Part shown: one piece after another, positions 56,916-64,000 of the stretch
Position numbering within the stretch: the first letter of the stretch is position 1
Layout of the letters: every line of letters starts with the position of its first letter
From: Sabethes cyaneus
Taxonomy: Eukaryota; Arthropoda; Insecta; Diptera; Culicidae
Direction: 5' to 3'
DNA length: 64,000 nucleotides
NCBI RefSeq assembly: GCF_943734655.1
Contig: NC_071355.1
Coordinates: forward strand, 207,439,603-207,503,602
The notes under the pieces: model-generated
The model's database searches: none
Seen by the model: the letters and a program-made list of their open reading frames with translations, nothing else
Told to the model about the DNA's origin: nothing
Made by a program: the position numbers and the translations under genes

Positions 56916-59900
56916 TTTTATATATAATGATGATGACGATAATGATGATGAGAGGAAAACTAATACATGTAAATTGGCTTTGTCATGGATTACTTGAGTT
57001 GTAAAATGCAGTACAATGAAGAAGTGGAGATGTTGTCAGTCCCGCCCAACACCGGTTGTCCTCAACCGCGCACCCACCATCAATTTTTCGATATAAACAA
57101 CCACAAATGAACCAATAAGAAAACAAACCTCGTACCATCCTACCTCGTACCTCGTTATTAACTTATCAGGGCTTAACCTATGGAACAAATGTTATCCCCC
57201 AGGCATTTAAGTTAAGCATTTAAGTCCCTAGATAGGTCTGCAAAGTAAATTGAGCGCAACATGACATGGGCGTTCGCGATATTCGACAGAAGCTTTAAAT
57301 CCTAGAGTCACACCCGCTTTCCAACCGACGAGACCAAAGAGCTAGTGCGCAGTATTTATAACGGGAATCCATCTTCAAACCCAAAAACCGACCAAGAAAT
57401 ATTACTGTTGTGAATTAAATGTAATATAGTATAAGTACTGACTTAATTTTCGCATCTGCTACCTTAGCACCTCAATCATTGCCCGTAAGCATTGTAGAAT
57501 GCTCCTTCGACAGCCAAACCGCGTCTGGTATCCCGCTTACATCCCCTTACTAGTCGTACGCTCCGGCCGACCCAAGGGATGAACCCAAGAAGCATTCAAC
57601 TATTACTTATTAGAGATCCCCGTACTGGCCTTATTCTTAAGCGGAACAAAAGCACTTTCTGAATAACGCACCAATCACATTTGGTAAATTGTTACCGCGA
57701 GTCCCACTTGAAATTACAAAAGAATTTTTTTGACATATTTCCACATTCAGAAGTAAACGTGACCGCTGTTAATTTACTGAATAATTTAAAAAAAAACCCT
57801 ACACCACTTCAAGGTACAGTTTTATTGTAGGGGAATTGAAACTGTATATAAATTGGAATCAAATAGCACTTGGATTTTGAATTTAATTGGAAATAAAATT
57901 AAAATAAAGACTTCAAACTATTTTTACGCAATTAACTTACTTATCGCAAAAATAGTGGCAGACTAAATAAAAACTACGGGTGATGGTTACAGAAATTATT
58001 CTGGTTTATATTAAACTTTAAAGAGAAGGTGGAGCACGTGCTCCAGCCTCGGCACGCCAGTGTCAGTATCTACGATGTGATAATGGCCACCGAGACCAAG
58101 TGATGCACCCACCAAGCCTACCGTCCATCGATCGATTCATGGAAACAGCAAGGAGCAAAGGCAGATTGCCTGAAACGCCGGAATCGCCCAGAATGCAAAT
58201 AATTGACCACTCGTTCGTCGGTCGTTTGCACGTTGCGGGGCACAAAGCCATGAAATTTTTTATTGCGACCGGACAAGATTGCAACGAATAGTAGCCGACG
58301 AACGTTCCACACCCCATGGATGCACACTACACAGTGGCCTCCGGTCAAAATAAATGCTGTCCCGAGGAGATATTTTAATAAGCCTTACAATTCTCCTCCA
58401 TGTAGGATGGTACTTTTATCACTTGTAGACATAGCAATTTCAATTTACTTATTGTGTAGATAATGTTTATTAACAGTACCAGCTTCGTGCGCACAAAAGA
58501 GAAAATAGATTTCCCTTGTTGTAGGTTTCAACAAGCACCCACCTCCTACACTGTGTACGTACATCGATCGACATAGTTTCAACGGACCGTTCGTCTCAAA
58601 CCAAATTGACACTTCAAGCCTATCCATCCTCGGTCTTAAATTTCCTATTCGAACAACAAGTAGGTAAGTAAAACACACATGAGTATGCTAAAACAATCAC
58701 AAAACCACTGCTGCTGAAGACCTTAGCAGCAGTGCATGTAGTGTAAAGAAAAATCCACTCATCTCAATTCCACAGCCGACTGGCCGGTCGGCCGCCGCAA
58801 ACTAGGTGAAGTACGCCTAAAACCACGGATAATATCGCTTTCCGGAGCGGCGGCGAGAGCGGACAACAAATCCCCTCAAACGGCGAAACGATTTTCACCC
58901 AAAACAACTTTGCAAATTTTTAAGCTAAGCTGTAAGCTTAGCTGCTGTAAGGCTGTGAATTTCGGGCTGACTTTGACTTCATTAGGTCTCAATTTGGCCG
59001 TGAGAGTTGAATCGATGTTGTATGTTTTTACAACGCCCCGTCCGTCGTCGGTCGGCTGCCCCAGAAAGAAAAACGAACTATAAATCAACCAGGAGATCAA
59101 CAATAAATCACACTTGTTGAGTGCCGAGCCGAACCGAACCAGCAGACGGACTGTGAACCGAGCATAAAGTTGATGCTACGATAAAATGAAAAAAAAAATC
59201 GAAAGCGAAATGGCACTGCGCTGTTTTAGGGCAATATAATTAGATTAATTTGTATGCACACTGTGAAATTAGGTTGGGACTGCAATAAAAGTGACACTAA
59301 AACAGCGACGAAGCAACAGGTTATACTCTCACTGAACTTGCTGACAGGAATGGGTCTGTAGCAAACGGAACGGTTTTCGACCAGGAGTATAAATATGATG
59401 GACGATTTCAAATCTACAATCACTAATCTCGTCTGTTTATTGGTTGGTACACTTAAAGTGGATCATTAGGAAATTCAGCAGTTACAGTTAGGTTACAAGT
59501 TACGTTCACCCATTATAGCTTCCGTATAAAAATGTTGTGTCTGATTTGAAACAATTCTATGAATAAATAAACAAAATCCTATCGCATAAAGAATAACTAA
59601 TCCTCATAAAATTTTTTCTCTAAACCGTATTCGTTCAAAGATCGCTTTCAAAGCCAAACTTATCGATTATTTTTTTATGTGTTTGTAACAATCTACCTAT
59701 AATATCTCACTGCCTAGCAGCGATATTATAAAATACGACAGTTGCACAATTTCTTCCGTGCAATTTACCGCATGCATGATATTGTTTAAAGCACTATTAA
59801 ACTAAAAATATCTACGTAATTTTCGACGTGATTTTTCAACATACAACTAAGTTTTTGTTTATTTTATTGGGCTGCATTTTAAAAGTACGAGAAATGAACA

Positions 59901-60380
59901 TGTAACGAAAAGTAGTTAGATTTTGCACGCTTATAACTCACCCATTTTTCAAAGGATTTTAAAGATATTTGCATCTATCGATCATAAATTTTTCTATGCA
60001 TTGATTGCTATAGAGAATATAATAACAAATTTCCTGGTCACTATTGAAATAAACATGAATATTACGCACAGTCACGAATGAACGAGTCAACCAATCACAC
60101 GTAAGCAGGCTTTTGCTTCCCAGCCCCGGTACGACAATTTTATACACCTGTGATTTCGTTTATTTCGATTCTGGAAGAAAGTAACAGAATCTTTCTGTAC
60201 CAAAAGGTCAAATTAATATCGTGAAAGTAAACAATTTTGTAAAAGTGTAAACTATATCCTGCCTTTTTTCGAATATCGGCTTCAATGTGCTTTGCCTTTC
60301 AAGTTTGACTGGTTGGAACAACCTAAAAACTAGTCAAACGAGAAAATGGGTTTCATTTGCTTTCCGTCTTCATTGAATAA
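56916..60380. other. 3.5 kb without a supported gene
   Basis: 57030-57600 is GC-richer, starts TGTTGTCAGTCCCGCCC and contains TATTTATAACG near 57353. It could be a solo LTR, but I cannot find its end or a target duplication. 58060-58360 and 58750-59060 are GC-richer with overlapping frames and no recognised domain. TATAAATA occurs near 59387. The rest is AT-rich. Confidence 0.35.
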
Positions 60381-62559
60381 CTAGCTGACCCGACAAACTT
60401 CATATTACCACAAATCATGGGCGTAGCGACAGGGGGGAGGGGTTTGGGGGTTGCTTGTCGGATCACCTTAAGAGCGATGCATGCATGCAGGATATGGAGA
60501 ATACGCAGGATAAATGGGCTTGAAGAGACTCGATTATGTGGACTCTAGCATCCTCTTCCACCTGAGATTCGAACATACAACGTACTTCAATTCCAACTGG
60601 GAAGCCAAAGTTTTAATATTTGTAGTCTAGTATTTCAATTTGATTTTTTGTTAAATGGACCCTCCATTTCAATCACTTTTAACCAACTTTTAGCTGAAAA
60701 TAATTCCTCATTTCCTGGTTAAACTTCTTCCTAACTAAACGGTTAGGCCATGTGAGTTTTTTTTTGTAAAACCCCCATAATTATATAACATTTTGCTGAA
60801 TATCATTTTGCGGAACACCATTTCGCAAAAAAACCTTACGCGGGGTGTACGATTTCACGGAAAATCTTCTCGTGGAAAGCACCATTTCACAGGGGTGCTC
60901 CTCTCCATACTCGCTGCCGTTCGTTCGGACCCAACTGAAGGAAAGTAATAGAGGTCAGTAGACCTAGGAAAATAAATAAACCTAGATAGAGGTGATTGCC
61001 ATCGCTTCCGACGGCGGGTCACCGGCAACACTCGCGGCCTGTGGCCGTCTCGCCTTGAATTATCTACACGCAAAATAATCCGCACGTCCTTTCCATGTAA
61101 AAAAATCACGTATATTTCTCAACAGGGAGTTACGTGACTTTCAGTTAAACATGATTGGAAAACACAATAACATCTATCTGATCCCACAAGGTAGCAATTT
61201 GGGGCCACTGCTCTTCTCTTTATATATAAACGACGCACGCTATGTCTGAAGGCACTTATTATTTAACTTTCATGCACCTCAGATTTCTCTTCACAGGATG
61301 TTAGTATTGGTCAAAACGATTAATTTAAAAAAGGTTTTAAAATATTATATCTTGGGTTTTTTGAAAAATTCAATTTTTAAGTTTATGTAGGGGTCGCTCT
61401 CAAGTGATCTTACCTGTTGTAATCGAACATCTCCGATTTCAGTCAAACTTGGTATAATTGCTCATTCCAACCCCAAATTCAATTTTTCAAAGTTTTGTAC
61501 GGATTGATCAATCTCCCTTGCAGTGGCATGCAGTGAAAAGTGACTACCGTCAACTACCGCGGAACGAACCACAGAACTTACCCGCATATGAAGATCGTTG
61601 TAAGTTGCTGGGAATTGAAACATTGGCCAAAACGAGACATATATCACAAGCAATTTTTATTTGTAAGCTGCTTAATACCCAAATTGATGAGCCAAATCTA
61701 CTCTCACAGACTCTCACAGACTGTACGCACCATCAAGAGTACTGAGAGCTAGGACAAAATTACAAGAAGAATTTCACTCCATGCAATACACCGCCAACTC
61801 CCCCATATCGTCAATGATTCGACAATTCAATCGATACACTAATTTCTTCTGCTTCGACGAAGCACCTCAATTGTACCGCCAGCGCGTACTTGGCTCTAGT
61901 TTTTAATATTAAGTATTCATGTAGACAACTTGTCGGATGGATTATGTAAATAAATAAATGTAAATAAATTTCCACGTAAATGCACGCATACTAATGCAAA
62001 CTACGCGAAATTCACGTAAATAGTATGGGAAAAGTTGGATGGAAATTTTTCACATAAGTTTTCCCGTAATTTCGACGTACAAATTATTTGAGTGTAGTAT
62101 TACTATTGATAGTTTTCGGTGGTCTTGTGATTGTTAGGGAAGGGGTCATGATTCCCCTCCTAAAGAGAGAAGTGATCTCAATTCATCATAGAAAAAAAAT
62201 TTGCCGCCAAATGCACCCACATGCCAATTTTGGTTCCATTTGATTGATTAGTTCTCGAGTTTGAAGGAAATTTTTATTTCATTTGTATAGGAGCCCTCCC
62301 CTCCTAAAGTGGGGAAAAAAATCTTGCCTCCAAAAACCTCCACATGCCAAATTTGGTTCCATTTGCTTGAATGAGGAAATTTGTATTTCATTTGTTTGGG
62401 AGCCCCCCTCTTGAAGGGGCGAGGGGTCGTAATTCCCCTCCTAAAGAGGGGAGGGGTCTGAATTCATCATAGAAAAAATTCTTGTCTCCAAAAATACCCA
62501 CATGCCAAATTTTGTTCCATTTGCTTGATTAGTTCTTGAGTTATGCAGAAATTTGAAAT
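60381..62559 (-). mobile_element. Helitron-like element 3, reverse orientation, interrupted
   Basis: Read on the minus strand the order matches copies 1 and 2. Three to four minisatellite units (62100-62558) come first, then GCGAGTGTTGCCGGTGACCC and CACCTCTATCTAGGTTTATT (60950-61065). These are followed by the GCAAAATGGTGTTCCGCAAA block (near 60800) and the end TTTGTCGGGTCAGCTAG at 60381. A LINE tail (61130-61985) splits it and a SINE cuts its outer end at 62560. Confidence 0.7.
61130..61985 (+). pseudogene. Jockey-like LINE 3-prime remnant
   Basis: Two RT-protein pieces survive. IPQGSNLGPLLFSLYINDAR lies at about 61185-61245. After a deletion of the catalytic region, LPAYEDRCKLLGIETLAKTR and SQAIFICKLLNTQIDEPNLL (about 61570-61710) follow, and then, after frame changes, SMIRQFNRYTNFF-like and RVLGSSF-stop near 61905. 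The 3-prime end ATTCATGTAGACAACTTGTC and an AAAT-rich tail follow. The order is that of Jockey/I-type ORF2. A minus-strand copy of its last 70 bp is at 19705-19780. Confidence 0.75.
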
Positions 62560-62860
62560 ATTTTTTTTTTTGAAACGGTGGTTCTTCAATTGATGGAGGG
62601 ATGGTAGGGGCAAGTAATGAACATTTTTTGGAATGGAGGAAAGAGAGCGGGAAGGTGACGGGGTGTTATTGGTAGCTACGTTTAACCAGTAGTCTTTGTG
62701 ACTCCTACCTTTTGTCCAATGCTGGAAGGTGCATGGGTCGAACCAAGCTATAATCTAAGATTATAACCGGATTTGAACCCACAATACACGCCAGGGCATG
62801 TTACTCGCTGGTATCCGTGTACCTATGAACCGCAGAAGCGCTGGACAAAAGGAGACTGCG
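62560..62860 (-). mobile_element. Possible tRNA-derived SINE with poly(A) tail
   Basis: On the minus strand GGATACCAGCGAGTAACATG is followed by GTGGGTTCAAATCCGG, a good B box, about 35 nt later. A body of about 170 nt then ends in a 12-nt poly(A) run at 62560-62571. It abuts the truncated Helitron-like copy 3. Different in sequence from the SINE at 24 kb. Confidence 0.45.
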
Positions 62861-64000
62861 CAACCCCCTTGTTAAAATGGCGACGTATGTAATTGGGCTA
62901 TTTATAGACACAAATTGTGCCTCTTCCTCCGTCAACTGTAGAAACCACCGACCGAGAAGTTTTAATCTAACTTGTTTTTACTGTCAGGACGACGATACTA
63001 TGCAGGCCCTTGAGACCTGCAAGCTACTGTGCGTGACACTGTTCGTCTGTCAGCGTGTTAGCCGCGATTCTCAGCGCGGGTTTTCGGTGAAAGGCTCCGT
63101 TTCTATGAAATAGACCAAACTCTGCAGAATTTATACTTTCGTGGTTTTAAATTTTTCCGCCGCACCCTTAAGGTAATTCTTTTTACACAATTTGATATCT
63201 AGAGCTTGTTCGTGGTTTAACCAGCAATATCTGTTTTGTGCTACTCCACAAATAAACAAACGTAATTGTTTTAATTTTACACCCATCACACCAAAAACAA
63301 TAATGTGCCACAATTACACAGAGTAAATGAAAAGTTTGCGGTTTAATAACTCGAAAAAAATTCCACGCATACCTCCTCTGATGTAACACTCCTCTGAACC
63401 AGATTCGGGTCTCATCAAACAGACGCCATCCACGAAAAAATCGCAGTTTGTTCCATTGGCACACTATTAGTAGCAAACTCCGGGCCCGCTCCCACTAGGT
63501 AGCATAGCAAGCACCCGACTTCTCCCGTCGCGTTGTCCGTCCGTGCCCCGATTATGGGAATGAATTGTTCTTCCATTTTCGGACAAATAAATCATAAACA
63601 TTTGCCGCCGGCCGTAATTATAGGTAGACGATATTATTTTTTCTTTCGGAAATTTCGGTCGACACCTCGGAAATGTGCGGTTCCAAAAGTATGCTAACAA
63701 AATAAACAATTTTCCTAGACCTGAGCTGTTGCAGCGCGGTGCGTTGCGTTGGTGTCTTCCCGGCGAAGACCGTGAGTATACCCAGCGAGCGGTGGTGAGA
63801 AAGGCTGTTTTTGTTGATGATAATGATGATGAGGATGATGATGATTATGATGATGATGATGGTGATGCTGATGGTGATGAACATTGTGGCTATAATGGTG
63901 CTATTTATGGACCGTGAAGACGCCGGTTTTTGTTGTTGTTAAGGTGTACTGTTTAGATGGTGGCCAATAATTCAACCGTCGATTAGCTATGACGGTCATC
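62861..64000. other. No supported gene; contains a GAT trinucleotide repeat
   Basis: Short frames at 62877-63113 and 63183-63476 have no motif. 63480-63780 is GC-richer. 63814-63885 is a (GAT)n-like microsatellite that produces an Asp-rich chance frame on the plus strand. Confidence 0.4.
63814..63885. repeat. (GAT)n-like microsatellite
   Basis: GATGATAATGATGATGAGGA and onward, imperfect trinucleotide units over about 70 bp. Confidence 0.85.

Noticed and set aside
57030..57600. Possible solo LTR (TGTTG start, TATA-like box)
   Set aside because: No matching CA end, no target duplication and no second LTR could be identified.
63675..63917. Asp-rich open frame
   Set aside because: Product of a GAT trinucleotide repeat.

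Overview
The window looks like a repeat-saturated piece of an insect nuclear genome, most likely a mosquito (Culicidae). This is inferred from the repeat types rather than from a host gene: RTE-like and Jockey-like non-LTR retrotransposons, Helitron-like elements ending in CTAG, TA-, TTAA- and 3-bp-TSD MITEs, and tRNA-derived SINEs. The DNA is AT-rich. I see no complete host protein-coding gene, rRNA, functional tRNA or CRISPR array. The window is best read as intergenic DNA or the inside of very long introns. Two short minus-strand segments (4195-4300 and 37876-37935) have the acceptor, open frame and donor expected of internal coding exons and are the best candidates for host gene sequence.

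Layout. 1-8.4 kb: three broken copies of one non-LTR retrotransposon type (535-1412 plus, 5874-7492 plus, 7493-8400 minus), one split by a 210-bp MITE with a 3-bp target duplication. 9.4-11.1 kb: an element with CCCAAGTAGCAC ends, packed with GTTAC/GTAAC words. 11-16.6 kb: unannotatable AT-rich DNA. 16.6-26.3 kb: a large satellite complex made of a 7-bp polypyrimidine array, a very degenerate 12-bp array (type A) and a second 12-bp array (type B). It is riddled with insertions: a GT-tract element that itself contains a piggyBac-like MITE, several MITEs and SINEs, and a LINE tail. 26.3-29.9 kb: single-copy-looking DNA with one strong hairpin. 29.9-32.7 kb: a TA-flanked DNA element carrying a perfect 23-bp hairpin.

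32.9-36 kb: the longest copy (endonuclease plus RT, many lesions) of the 5.9-kb retrotransposon. 36-44.2 kb: MITEs, Jockey-like RT scraps and a 250-bp CA microsatellite that grew out of a transposable element. 45.2-46.9 kb: a small MITE abutting a foldback element with long, internally repetitive inverted arms. 49-57 kb: Helitron-like elements carrying roughly 140-bp minisatellites, flanked by a large inverted repeat. One of them is interrupted by a nearly intact 3.24-kb RTE-like retrotransposon with a 13-bp target-site duplication and a single in-frame stop. 60.4-62.9 kb: a third Helitron-like copy in reverse orientation, broken by a Jockey-like LINE tail and a SINE with a poly(A) tail.

How the parts relate: almost every identifiable coding segment is retrotransposon EN/RT. 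These could supply the reverse transcription used by the SINEs, while the MITEs are non-coding and depend on transposases not present here. The nesting gives a relative order of insertions: satellite, then GT-tract element, then piggyBac-like MITE; and Helitron-like element, then RTE. All boundaries were read by eye; identities and family names need alignment.
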